Origin: JBGPJM01 sp041485385
Lineage (GTDB): Bacteria > Planctomycetota > Phycisphaerae > Phycisphaerales > UBA1924
Reading direction: 5' to 3'
Assembly: GCA_041485385.1 (NCBI GenBank)
Contig: JBGPJM010000123.1
Location: 1 to 14,593 of the forward strand
DNA length: 14,593 nt
The notes beneath the pieces are model-generated. The model was not told the DNA's origin. It searched no databases and worked only from the letters and a program-made list of their open reading frames with translations. Of this stretch, positions 1 through 6,660 are shown one piece after another; position 1 is the stretch's first letter, and each line of letters begins with the position of its first letter. The position numbers and the translations under genes were made by a program.

Positions 1-71
1 ACCGTCACCAGCCGCACCGCCGCCTCGCGGAACTCAGGCGTGTACTTCCGCTTCTTCGTGCCCTTGACCAT
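1..71 (-). CDS. IS3-type transposase OrfA, N-terminal fragment (runs off window)
   Basis: Only the first 23 codons lie in the window. They read MVKGTKKRKYTPEFREAAVR and then LVTV. This basic start followed by YTPEFREAAVRL is typical of the N-terminal helix-turn-helix of IS3/IS911-family OrfA proteins, which bind the element's terminal repeats. The ATG at 71 has a strong Shine-Dalgarno (GGGAGG, about 9 bases upstream), one of the best in the window. The rest of OrfA, any OrfB integrase with its DDE triad, and the other IS end are outside. The family call is fairly secure from this motif; subgroup and intactness cannot be judged. Confidence 0.75.
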   Translation of the reverse strand, partial: MVKGTKKRKYTPEFREAAVRLVT

Positions 72-86
72 CCGTTGGACCTCCCG

Positions 87-108
87 TCGATAGGCCGCAG
101 CCTATCGA
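87..108 (-). other. Hairpin just upstream of the transposase ribosome-binding site
   Basis: Perfect 9-bp arms TCGATAGGC and GCCTATCGA enclose a 4-base loop (CGCA) immediately before the GGGAGG site of the transposase. There is no T-run, so it is not a standard terminator. Many IS elements carry a leader hairpin that lowers transposase expression from incoming transcription; that role is inferred from position only. Confidence 0.5.
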
Positions 109-137
109 TCGTTCGTGTCCACCGGCGGTGGGCAGGT

Positions 138-248
138 TCAATCGTCTCGATCGCGATGAATTTCCCTGTGTCCGCCCTCTCTCCAGACGCAGGCTGTCAG
201 GGTCAGAACCAAGGCAAGCAGACCAAGACCGGCAACGATTCGTTTCAT
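138..248 (-). CDS. Small 36-residue lipoprotein, probably truncated by the adjacent IS
   Basis: The minus strand encodes 36 residues starting MKRIVAGLGLLALVLTLTAC. This is a textbook lipoprotein signal: KR, a hydrophobic stretch and an LTAC lipobox with Cys20. The mature part is only about 17 charged residues (VWREGGHREIHRDRDD). A GGAGA Shine-Dalgarno lies about 8 bases before the ATG. Size and layout recall entericidin-like small lipoproteins, but I see no specific match beyond the lipobox. The stop TGA coincides with the proposed IS terminus, so the original reading frame may have been longer and the present C-terminus may be created by the insertion. It should be exported, lipidated and held in the envelope if expressed. 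Confidence 0.6.
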   Translation of the reverse strand: MKRIVAGLGLLALVLTLTACVWREGGHREIHRDRDD

Positions 249-432
249 GGCGTGTCTCCAGAGGATGCCTGCCGCTTCGTGCCCGCCGTGCGGCCCGTTT
301 GTAGATCACCCCATCATTCGACTCGCCCCGTCAGCGGGCATTTGGCGTCCCTCATCTCCCTGCCGCGAATGGGCAACATTCCACGTGGGGGTCGCCGATC
401 CGGACCGGACTCATGGGAATCTGTTGACATGC

Positions 433-456
433 AAAAAGCCCTGAGAAACAGGGCTC
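433..456 (-). terminator. Intrinsic terminator after tRNA-Asp
   Basis: On the minus strand AGCCCTG, a 5-base loop TTTCT and CAGGGCT form a perfect 7-bp stem followed by a run of T (TTTTTGC). It begins about 7 bases after the tRNA 3' end, as expected for a monocistronic tRNA transcript. Confidence 0.85.
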
Positions 457-462
457 TTGGAA

Positions 463-536
<74 letters not shown>

Positions 537-632
537 AAGTTGTCTGCTTTCCGGGTGCGCCGGGCAAAGCCGGTAAATCTAGGCCGGGTCGGGCCGGGGT
601 CAAGGGAGAAGACGATCGGTGGCGTTTGTTCG

Positions 633-659
633 CGGCCCGGGACGAGGGCGTCGGGGCCG
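633..659 (-). terminator. GC-rich hairpin after the small membrane protein gene; possible terminator
   Basis: CGGCCC and GGGCCG arms, with an inner GACG/CGTC stem and a 4-base loop, lie 16 bases beyond the stop of the small membrane protein gene. No U-run follows on the minus strand, so it would be a weak or factor-assisted terminator at best. Position at the end of the long minus-strand gene block is the main argument. Confidence 0.35.
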
Positions 660-674
660 GCGGGGTCGCGCGGC

Positions 675-878
675 TCACTTGTCTTTCAGCGAGATCTTGT
701 TGTGCTCCTGCAACTGCAGGGGCTGGCCGTCCTTGCCGACCTTGCCCGCGTTGAGGTACACGAAGATGCTCGCCGCGGCGAGCGCGATGACCGCCAGGAA
801 GAGCAGGCCGGTGTACACGTTCATGGAGGCCCCTCGGTGCATCTGGCCGCCGGGGAGCTGCATTCCAAACTGGCCCAT
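675..878 (-). CDS. Small single-pass membrane protein of unknown function
   Basis: The frame gives 67 residues (start at 878) or 49 residues from the internal ATG at 824 (MNVYTGLLFLAVIALAAASI). The internal start has a GAGGGG site 6 bases upstream and begins right at the membrane helix (about residues 4-24 of the short form). The longer form adds MGQFGMQLPGGQMHRGAS, which keeps GC-rich third positions but has a weak ribosome site. The C-terminus (GKVGKDGQPLQLQEHNKISLKDK) is polar and may face the periplasm. It follows the coiled-coil gene by 66 bases on the same strand and is probably co-transcribed. I do not recognise a named family. A partner or anchor for the upstream coiled-coil protein is possible but unproven. 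Confidence 0.6.
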   Translation of the reverse strand: MGQFGMQLPGGQMHRGASMNVYTGLLFLAVIALAAASIFVYLNAGKVGKDGQPLQLQEHNKISLKDK

Positions 879-944
879 GGGAAGGTTCTCGCGATGAGTC
901 GGGACGAACGAAGGGAGGGGAGCGGCGCGGAATCGCCGAGGCCG

Positions 945-1796
945 CTATTGCTGCAGGCGGCTGAGGATCATGTCCTGGGGCTTGACCTCGACGGGCTTGC
1001 CGAAGGTGTTGATCTTGCCGACGGCCTTCTGGGGCTCGACGGTGACGACCATGAGCGTGCCGATGAACTGGTCGCCGCGGGTGATGTTGAGCTCCATGTT
1101 CTTCTTGATGTTGCGGTTGGAGCCCTCGGAGATGACAGCCATGGCCTCGCCGGCGGGGCTCCTGAAGACCTCGAGGACGCGGGCCTGGATGAGCGGGCCC
1201 GCGGCGATGATGACGCCGTCACCGGCCTTGTTTCCGCCGTCCTTGGCCGTCTGCAGGGCGAGCTGGGCCTCGGCGAGCTGCTCCTTCAGAGCCCGGACGT
1301 TCGCGGTCGTCACCTCGACTTGGCTCTCCAGATCGTTGATCCGGTCCACCAGCTCGATCTCGCGCCGGCTGGCCGCGAGGCCCTCGTCGCGGAGCTTGGT
1401 AACCTCGTCGCGGTAGTTCTTGATGATCTCGGCCTGGGTGTCGACGGCGGCGGAGAGCTGGACGATGCGGTTGTTGATCCCCTCGGAGGCGGCCTTGAGC
1501 TGCTCGACCTGAGTGCGGAGCTCGGTGCGCTCGGCCTGGAGATTGGTGATCTCGGCCTGGCGTCCGTTGGCGAGCTGCGTGGCGGCGTCGGTCTTCTTCT
1601 GGTCGTCGGCTCGCTGGGAGTTCGCCTGCGACACCACGTCGTCCTTGACGGCGATCGCGGCCAGCTTCTGGGCCTCCTCGGCCTTGAAGGCGGCACGAAC
1701 CTCGCCGGCGTTGGCGGCGTAGGCCATCGTGAGCGCGGCCAGGAGCAGGCTGAGGACGGCGCAGAACACTACGAGGATCTTGGTCACAACGTGCAC
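945..1796 (-). CDS. Membrane-anchored coiled-coil protein of unknown function
   Basis: 283 residues from a GTG start at 1796, chosen because AGGAG lies 7 bases upstream. Residues about 5-27 (TKILVVFCAVLSLLLAALTM) form one membrane helix or uncleaved signal anchor. Residues about 32-188 are a long heptad-rich coiled coil with many Q, E, A and L (for example LQAERTELRTQVEQLKAA). A glycine-containing linker near 187-195 leads to a compact C-terminal segment (195-283) that looks beta-rich (GPLIQARVLEV, GDQFIGTLMVVTVEP, AVGKINTFGKP). The layout of anchor, periplasmic coiled coil and small beta domain resembles MreC-like organisation in general shape only; I see no MreC signature. It sits just downstream of the HEAT-lipoprotein/small ORF pair and upstream of the small membrane protein, consistent with an envelope role. 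Confidence 0.75.
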   Translation of the reverse strand: MHVVTKILVVFCAVLSLLLAALTMAYAANAGEVRAAFKAEEAQKLAAIAVKDDVVSQANSQRADDQKKTDAATQLANGRQAEITNLQAERTELRTQVEQLKAASEGINNRIVQLSAAVDTQAEIIKNYRDEVTKLRDEGLAASRREIELVDRINDLESQVEVTTANVRALKEQLAEAQLALQTAKDGGNKAGDGVIIAAGPLIQARVLEVFRSPAGEAMAVISEGSNRNIKKNMELNITRGDQFIGTLMVVTVEPQKAVGKINTFGKPVEVKPQDMILSRLQQ

Positions 1797-1899
1797 GGTC
1801 GGCTCCTGCCAAAGAACGGCGTCAGTTCGCCGCTACGGTCTTGTTGCGGTTGCTCGGTCGGCGGCAACTCGGTGGGTGGGATCGTCCCTTGTACGCGGG

Positions 1900-2109
1900 T
1901 CAAAGTCTAGCAACATTCGGATTTTGCCGGTCGGTCGCCGGCCCCCCCCTCCCCGGCGTCCCCCTCCCGGTCCCCCGTCCCCGGCCCGGTTTCCCCCAAC
2001 TGGCCCCACCTACGGGCTGCTCCACGAGCGTTTGATACCGCACGAGAGCCTCATCTGTCAACTCCACCCGCTGAATTTCGTCGCCCGAGAGGGTTGCCTT
2101 GCGGGTCAT
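1900..2109 (-). CDS. Small hypothetical protein, ATGA-coupled to the HEAT lipoprotein gene
   Basis: 69 residues. The ATG (2109-2107) overlaps the TGA of the upstream HEAT-repeat gene (2108-2106), the classic arrangement for translational coupling; a GGAG lies two bases before the ATG. Residues 1-36 (MTRKATLSGDEIQRVELTDE and on to LVEQPVGG) look like an ordinary soluble acidic/helical protein. Residues about 37-58 are Gly/Arg/Pro-rich and come from a G-tract array on the coding strand, so this tail may be low-complexity expansion. I recognise no family. The coupling and sensible N-terminus favour a real gene; short length and compositional bias keep confidence moderate. Confidence 0.45.
   Translation of the reverse strand: MTRKATLSGDEIQRVELTDEALVRYQTLVEQPVGGASWGKPGRGRGTGRGTPGRGGPATDRQNPNVARL
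1942..1997 (-). repeat. G-tract array, potential G-quadruplex (minus strand)
   Basis: On the minus strand there are eight runs of three or more G (lengths 8, 4, 5, 3, 5, 4, 3 and 5 across the span), separated mostly by 1-6 bases, satisfying the usual G3-N1-7 quadruplex pattern several times over. It contains CCGGGAGGGGG and CCGGGGAGGGGG units very like those inside serS. It encodes the Gly/Arg tail of the small ORF. Confidence 0.7.
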
Positions 2110-3215
2110 TTCTCCGAGCCAGCGCTGGCGCGGGCGCCGGATTCTGTGATGCGGAGGATTCCGGCGGCGGCGGCGACCCGCACCAGCTCGTTTTCATCCT
2201 CGAGCATCGGCGCCAGATCGCCCAGGTTCTCAACCTGGCCGGTCTGACCGAACACATACGCCGCCTGCGCCCGCACTGTTGCATGGGTATCGTGGCTGAG
2301 TTCCCTGGCGATGAACGACCCACGGGGCTGGCCGAGCTGAGCGAGCGACCCGGCGGCGGCCAGCCGGACTTCCGCGGGCATGAGCTGTCCGGCATCGTCC
2401 TTGGCGGCGGTCAGACCGACGAGCTGGGCGGTGCCGCCGCGGTCCTTGACCTCGCCGATGATCTGGGCAGCGAGGACGGTGGCCTCGAGTTCCTCGATCC
2501 GGGAAGGATAGAGGGCGGCGCGGACCTCCTGGAGGGCGTCGTCATCGCCGAGCTTGATCCTGGCCTCGGCGATCTGGAGCTGGGTGATCTTGACCTCGAT
2601 GGCGGAGAACCGGGACATCGGATCGCGGGCCGCCTCGCGGAGGGGGCCGAGGGCGGTCCGCTCGCCGAGTTCGCCGAGCAGGAACGCGGCGTGCGCCCGG
2701 AGGTGCGGCGACGGGTCCTCGAGCATGTCGGCGAGCGGGGTGAGGTCAATGAGCCGCCGGCAGCGGGAGAGGGCGTACATCGCCGAGGCGCGGACCATCG
2801 GCGAGGGGTCATAGAGCAGGGGCTCGACGGCGGGGATGAGGCGGGTGAACCTGGCCCGGCCGATCATCATCGCGGCGACTGCGCGGACGGCGAGGTTGTC
2901 GTCGGAGAGCGTTTCGCGGGCGATCGGCTCGAGGCGCGTGGGGACGAGGCCGAGGCCCTCGATGGAGTTGGCCCGCTGCTCGGCGTTGGGCGAGGAGGCG
3001 CCGGCGACGAGCAGGGCCAGTGCTTTTTCGCGCAACGCGGCCCGGGCAACCGGGTCGCGGAAGGGGTTACTGTGCTCGGGCTGGGCGACGGCCCGTGGGG
3101 CGCGGGGCGCGGGCGCGGGCTTGCTGTGGCTGGCGCAGGAGAGAATCGGCGCGGTGAGCAGGGCGAGGGCGACGAGGCGGACCGGTCTCGGAAGAAGGGC
3201 GCCGGGACGATCCAT
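2106..3215 (-). CDS. HEAT-repeat lipoprotein
   Basis: 369 residues from the ATG at 3215, chosen because AGGAG sits 6 bases upstream and the protein then starts with a lipoprotein signal (MDRPGALLPRPVRLVALALL then TAPILSC, Cys27). A Pro/Ala linker (about 32-48) leads into repeated helical pairs from about residue 60 to the end. Repeat landmarks include VRAVAAMMIGRAR, VRASAMYALSRCR, LRAHAAFLLGELGE, VRLAAAGSLAQLGQ, VRAQAAYVFGQTGQ and VRVAAAAGILRITE, spaced by roughly 30-40 residues as in PBS-lyase/HEAT repeats. Such solenoids are protein-binding scaffolds; no catalytic motif is visible. The gene lies 74 bases after lnt, so Lnt is probably encoded with one of its own substrates. A longer in-frame extension to 3590 is antisense to lnt and rejected. 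The partner is unknown. Confidence 0.85.
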   Translation of the reverse strand: MDRPGALLPRPVRLVALALLTAPILSCASHSKPAPAPRAPRAVAQPEHSNPFRDPVARAALREKALALLVAGASSPNAEQRANSIEGLGLVPTRLEPIARETLSDDNLAVRAVAAMMIGRARFTRLIPAVEPLLYDPSPMVRASAMYALSRCRRLIDLTPLADMLEDPSPHLRAHAAFLLGELGERTALGPLREAARDPMSRFSAIEVKITQLQIAEARIKLGDDDALQEVRAALYPSRIEELEATVLAAQIIGEVKDRGGTAQLVGLTAAKDDAGQLMPAEVRLAAAGSLAQLGQPRGSFIARELSHDTHATVRAQAAYVFGQTGQVENLGDLAPMLEDENELVRVAAAAGILRITESGARASAGSEK

Positions 3216-3289
3216 AGGGGGCTCCTGGGGAGGAAGTGGGAGGCGCGGGGCGGGGGGGCGGGCGTGGGTCCGAGGACTGTACGAATGGC

Positions 3290-5059
3290 TCATGGGACGG
3301 AGTTCGCGCGGCCCGGCACTCCGAGACCACGGCGGCTTGTGAGCGCGATCAGAATCGGGAACAGCGCCGCGGCGGCGAGGACGGTCCATCCGAAGCCGTT
3401 GCCGACCCGGCCGTACAGGGTGGTCAGGTCCGTGCGCGGCAACGGGACATCGTCCGTCAGGATACCCGCGACCTCGGAGTCGCGCGCGGCGTTCTCGGGG
3501 CCGGCGCGGCGGAGCTGCCCGCGGGAATCGATCGAGGCGGAGATCCCGGTGTTCACGGCGCGGACCATCGGCACGCCCAGCTCGACGCACCGCCAGCGGG
3601 CGGCGAGAAGGTGCGCCCCTCGCCCGGCGCGGGAGTGAGCAAACCAGCCGTCGTTGCTGAGGTTCATCATGACCGAGGCCCGCCGGCGGGCGCGGTCGTA
3701 GACGAGGCGGCGGCAGAGCGTCGAGCGCGTGGCCTCGAAGCAGATGGGGGTGACGATGCCGACGGTCGCCGCCGGCGAGGCGGGGTCGAGGGGGACCTGG
3801 AAGACCATCTCACGCGTCCCGGACGCCAGATCGAAGCGCATGCCGCCTGCGCCGAGGTCCATGACCAGGTCCTGGAGACCCTTCCAGCGCCAGACGTAGG
3901 GGATGACCTCGCCGAAGGGGGTCAGGTCGATCTTGTCGTAGCGCTCGGGGTGGATACCCGCTGAGTCCACGAGGAAGACGCTGTTGTAGCGGGCGTCCCA
4001 CTCGCGGTGGTCGCCGCTGGGTGATTTGGCTATTCGCAGGCCGTCCATCGCGGGGGCGCCGACGATCATGGGCGCTCCCACCTCGGACTGCAGCGCGCGG
4101 AGCCGGTCGACGAAGAGGACCGTCTCCGTGGGTCCCTTCGGCCACGGGCGCTCGACCTTGTCGGCTTCGATGTTCAGCCAGACACCCGGGAACATCGTCT
4201 CGGGCCAGACGATCACGGCGCGGGGAGGGACGGCTTGCGCGGCGCGGCGGGTGAGGGCCTCGAACTCGAGCCAGTCGCGGCTCTGCTGCGCGTCGGTCCA
4301 GGCGATCTTGTTGCTCTGCGGGACGTTGGTCTGCACGACGGCGATGCGGAGCGCGGGGCCGCCGGTCGGGGGAGCGGGGATCGCGCCAAGCCAGGCGGTA
4401 GCCGCCCAGATGATCGCGATGGCGGCGGCGGCGATGGGGCCGACGCGTCGGCTCACGTTGGACCAGCCAGCCAGATCACCGGCCGCGCCGGCCAGCGCGG
4501 CCACGAGGAACGAGATGAAGTACTGGCCCAACAGGGTGGCCGGGAAGACCAGCACAGGCGCGGCGATGAGGGGGTGGCCGACGAGGAACCACGCGTAGCC
4601 GGTGAGCGCGACCTCGCCCTTGAAGACCTCCAGGCCGACCCACAGCAAGGGTGCGAGAAGGGACATGGGAATCGGCGCCCTCCCCGCGCGGGCCCGCCAG
4701 AGCCTGATCTTGCCGACCAGCCACACGAAGACACCCGCGTAGGCCGCGAGATAGAGGCACAGCAGCGGGTAGCCCGCGGCCGTGACGTTGATGAGCCAGG
4801 ACTGCTCGTAGACCCACACGGGGATGGCGCCGAGCCAGACGAAGATGGCCGCGACGAAGGGCCGGCGCATCGGACGGCAGGAGGCCCAGATCAGCGGGAG
4901 GATGGAGACGAACGCCAGAGGCCAGAGGTCGACCGGCGGGAACGCCAGCGCCGTGAGCAGCCCGTAGGCCAGGCCCGCGAGCGTGAACGTCCACCACGGG
5001 GTCGTCGCCGGGGGTGTCGCGGGATTCTTCGGGAGAGGAGTCTTGGTCTGGTTGGTCAT
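3290..5059 (-). CDS. lnt: Apolipoprotein N-acyltransferase
   Basis: 589 residues, longer than the roughly 510 of E. coli Lnt. Lnt is the inner-membrane enzyme that adds the third acyl chain to the N-terminal cysteine of lipoproteins. Residues about 24-222 are hydrophobic with several membrane helices (WWTFTLAGLAYGLLTALAFP; PLLCLYLAAYAGVFVWLVG; AAAIAIIWAATAWLG). A nitrilase-fold domain follows (about 236-540) with the three expected catalytic residues: Glu287 in VIVWPETMFPG, Lys376 in RYDKIDLTPFGE and Cys440 in VTPICFEATR. NLSNDGWFAHS and RAVNTGISASID are further family signatures. A last hydrophobic segment (about 557-573) returns to the membrane. The ATG at 5059 overlaps the hldE stop (ATGA), so the two are translationally coupled. 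It precedes a lipoprotein gene. Confidence 0.95.
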   Translation of the reverse strand: MTNQTKTPLPKNPATPPATTPWWTFTLAGLAYGLLTALAFPPVDLWPLAFVSILPLIWASCRPMRRPFVAAIFVWLGAIPVWVYEQSWLINVTAAGYPLLCLYLAAYAGVFVWLVGKIRLWRARAGRAPIPMSLLAPLLWVGLEVFKGEVALTGYAWFLVGHPLIAAPVLVFPATLLGQYFISFLVAALAGAAGDLAGWSNVSRRVGPIAAAAIAIIWAATAWLGAIPAPPTGGPALRIAVVQTNVPQSNKIAWTDAQQSRDWLEFEALTRRAAQAVPPRAVIVWPETMFPGVWLNIEADKVERPWPKGPTETVLFVDRLRALQSEVGAPMIVGAPAMDGLRIAKSPSGDHREWDARYNSVFLVDSAGIHPERYDKIDLTPFGEVIPYVWRWKGLQDLVMDLGAGGMRFDLASGTREMVFQVPLDPASPAATVGIVTPICFEATRSTLCRRLVYDRARRRASVMMNLSNDGWFAHSRAGRGAHLLAARWRCVELGVPMVRAVNTGISASIDSRGQLRRAGPENAARDSEVAGILTDDVPLPRTDLTTLYGRVGNGFGWTVLAAAALFPILIALTSRRGLGVPGRANSVP

Positions 5060-6585
5060 CCGGACCGGATCCGCTCGACGGTCTTGCTCGTGCTGCGGCC
5101 CTGGACCATGTCCAGGAGTTCGACCGTGCCGCCGCAGGAGAGGACGAACTCGGCGCCGGGGACCTGGTCGAGAGAGTACTCGGCGCCCTTGACGAGCACG
5201 TCGGGCCTGAGGGCGCGGATAAGGCGCTCGGGGGTGTCGTCGGAAAAGATGATGACCGCGCCGACGCACTCGTATCCGCCCAGCAACTCTGCACGGTCGG
5301 TGTCGGGATTGACCGGTCTCCCCGCCCCTTTGAGCTTCCGCGCCCCCGCATCGTCGTTGACGGCGACGATCAGAAAATCGCCCATGGCCGCGGCGCGGCG
5401 CAGCAGCGACAGGTGCCCGATGTGCGGCACGTCGAAACAGCCGTTGGTGAAGACGATCTTCTTGCCGTCGCGGCGCAGCGCGGCGACGTCGATGAGCAGT
5501 TCGTCGAGCGTCCGGGTCTTCTCATGCCCCCCGTGGTTCTGCCGCTCCCGCGCGATGACCTCGCGGTGGATCTGCTCGATCGGAATAGGCACGACGCCGA
5601 AGACGGCCACCTCGAGGCCCGCGGCGACGTTGGCGAGCTTCACGGCCTCCGGCCATTCCACGCCGTGCGCCCGCGCGCCCGCCAGGGCCGCCAGCACCAT
5701 GTCGCCCGCGCCGGTCACGTCGTAGACCTGCCGGGCGAGCGTCGGTACCTCGACGGCCTGCGGAACGCTCCCCGGCTTCTCCGAGCCTGGGTGACCCGTC
5801 GCGGCCCGCTCGACCAGCAGCGCGCCGTGCCTGTCGAGCGTGACCACCACAGCGTCCAGGTCCAGCGATCGCAGGAGCTGGGTCGCCAGCTCCGCGTGCT
5901 CCATCGGCGCGGCGTCGGGAGAGATCTTGACGCCCGTGGCGAGCGCCGCCTCGGTGCGGTTGGGGGTGATACACGTGGCGCCGCGGTACTTGGAATAATC
6001 GGAGATGGCCGCGGGATCGACGAGCACCGGCACGCCGGCTCGGCGGGCCGCCCGGATGACCCCCTGGCAGACGCGCTCGGTGCAGACGCCCTTGTTGTAA
6101 TCCTCGATGCACACCACCTGGGCGCCGGGGAGGTCGCGCTCGAAGGCCGCGAGGACCTGCTCCTGCAGGGCGACGCTCAGCGGCTCGCGCGACTCGTAGT
6201 CCACGCGGAACATCCGCTGGGGGTGGCGGTGCTGGGCCATGCCGATGAAGCTGCGCTTCACGGTCGTCGGGCGCGCATGATCCGCGATCAGACCGGCGGT
6301 GCGGACACCGGCCTGCTCGAGCGAACGGCGCAGGCTCGTCGCGGCGTCGTCGGCGCCGGTTACGCCGAAGGTCTCGACGCCGGCGTGCATGGCGACCAGG
6401 TCGAGGCAGACGTTGGCGGCGCCGCCGGGCCGGTCCTCCTGGCGCTGCAGATGCAGAACAGGAACGGGGGCCTCGGGGGCGAGGCGCTCGGCGTTCCCGT
6501 ACACGAGCTGGTCGAGCATGAAATCGCCGACGACCAGCACCCGGAAGGGTCGCCAGGATGCCAGGGTTTGGAGAAGGGTTCTCAT
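5056..6585 (-). CDS. hldE: Bifunctional heptose-7-phosphate kinase / heptose-1-phosphate adenylyltransferase
   Basis: 509 residues from ATG 6585. HldE (RfaE) makes ADP-heptose for the LPS inner core: an N-terminal ribokinase-type domain phosphorylates D-glycero-D-manno-heptose 7-phosphate and a C-terminal cytidylyltransferase-fold domain adenylylates the 1-phosphate. Kinase landmarks: VVGDFMLD near 18, RPGGAANV (52-59), PNRTEA (208-213) and DVTGAGD (289-295, catalytic Asp295). Transferase landmarks: FTNGCFDVPHIGHLSLLRRA with HxGH-type HIGH at 388-391, and GRSTSKTVERI at the end. Both domains appear complete at the usual length. It lies between lpxK (75-base gap, with a G-tract array) and lnt (ATGA overlap). 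An ATG 36 bases upstream in frame would add a Gly/Trp stretch encoded by the G-tract and is unlikely. Confidence 0.93.
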   Translation of the reverse strand: MRTLLQTLASWRPFRVLVVGDFMLDQLVYGNAERLAPEAPVPVLHLQRQEDRPGGAANVCLDLVAMHAGVETFGVTGADDAATSLRRSLEQAGVRTAGLIADHARPTTVKRSFIGMAQHRHPQRMFRVDYESREPLSVALQEQVLAAFERDLPGAQVVCIEDYNKGVCTERVCQGVIRAARRAGVPVLVDPAAISDYSKYRGATCITPNRTEAALATGVKISPDAAPMEHAELATQLLRSLDLDAVVVTLDRHGALLVERAATGHPGSEKPGSVPQAVEVPTLARQVYDVTGAGDMVLAALAGARAHGVEWPEAVKLANVAAGLEVAVFGVVPIPIEQIHREVIARERQNHGGHEKTRTLDELLIDVAALRRDGKKIVFTNGCFDVPHIGHLSLLRRAAAMGDFLIVAVNDDAGARKLKGAGRPVNPDTDRAELLGGYECVGAVIIFSDDTPERLIRALRPDVLVKGAEYSLDQVPGAEFVLSCGGTVELLDMVQGRSTSKTVERIRSG

Positions 6586-6592
6586 CGCGTAT

Positions 6593-6617
6593 CCCCCCAC
6601 CCCCCAACCCCCCCACC
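6593..6617 (-). promoter_or_regulatory. G-tract array in the hldE leader, potential RNA or DNA G-quadruplex
   Basis: On the minus strand runs of 2, 7, 6 and 6 G are separated by T, TT and T, ending 7 bases before the hldE ATG. The 7-G run can split to give four G3 tracts. It occupies the spot where a Shine-Dalgarno would be and supplies the only G-rich ribosome-binding sequence, so folding would compete with initiation. The regulatory effect is inferred. Confidence 0.5.
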
Positions 6618-6660
6618 TCACGACACCCGGAGTGGGTGGACTAAGCCTAGCCGGATCGCC

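Larger units (their letters stand above)
1..140 (-). mobile_element. Terminal part of an IS3-family insertion sequence
   Basis: Read on the minus strand, a sequence beginning TGAACCTGCCCACCGCCGG at base 140 precedes the OrfA start by 69 bases. IS3-family elements normally have 5'-TG termini and a short leader before OrfA, so base 140 is a reasonable left end. The boundary is inferred: the opposite end and any target duplication are not visible. If it is right, the TGA of the neighbouring small lipoprotein gene is the first three bases of the IS. Confidence 0.5.

Noticed and set aside
1797..1899. TTGACC near 1903 (minus strand) as a promoter of the coiled-coil gene
   Set aside because: No -10-like hexamer lies at suitable spacing downstream.
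3216..3590. N-terminal extension of the HEAT-repeat protein
   Set aside because: It is Arg/Pro-rich, largely overlaps lnt in another frame and lies upstream of a clear ribosome site and lipoprotein signal at 3215.
5060..5269. N-terminal extension of Lnt
   Set aside because: Arg-rich shadow of hldE; the ATGA overlap start at 5059 gives a normal Lnt N-terminus.
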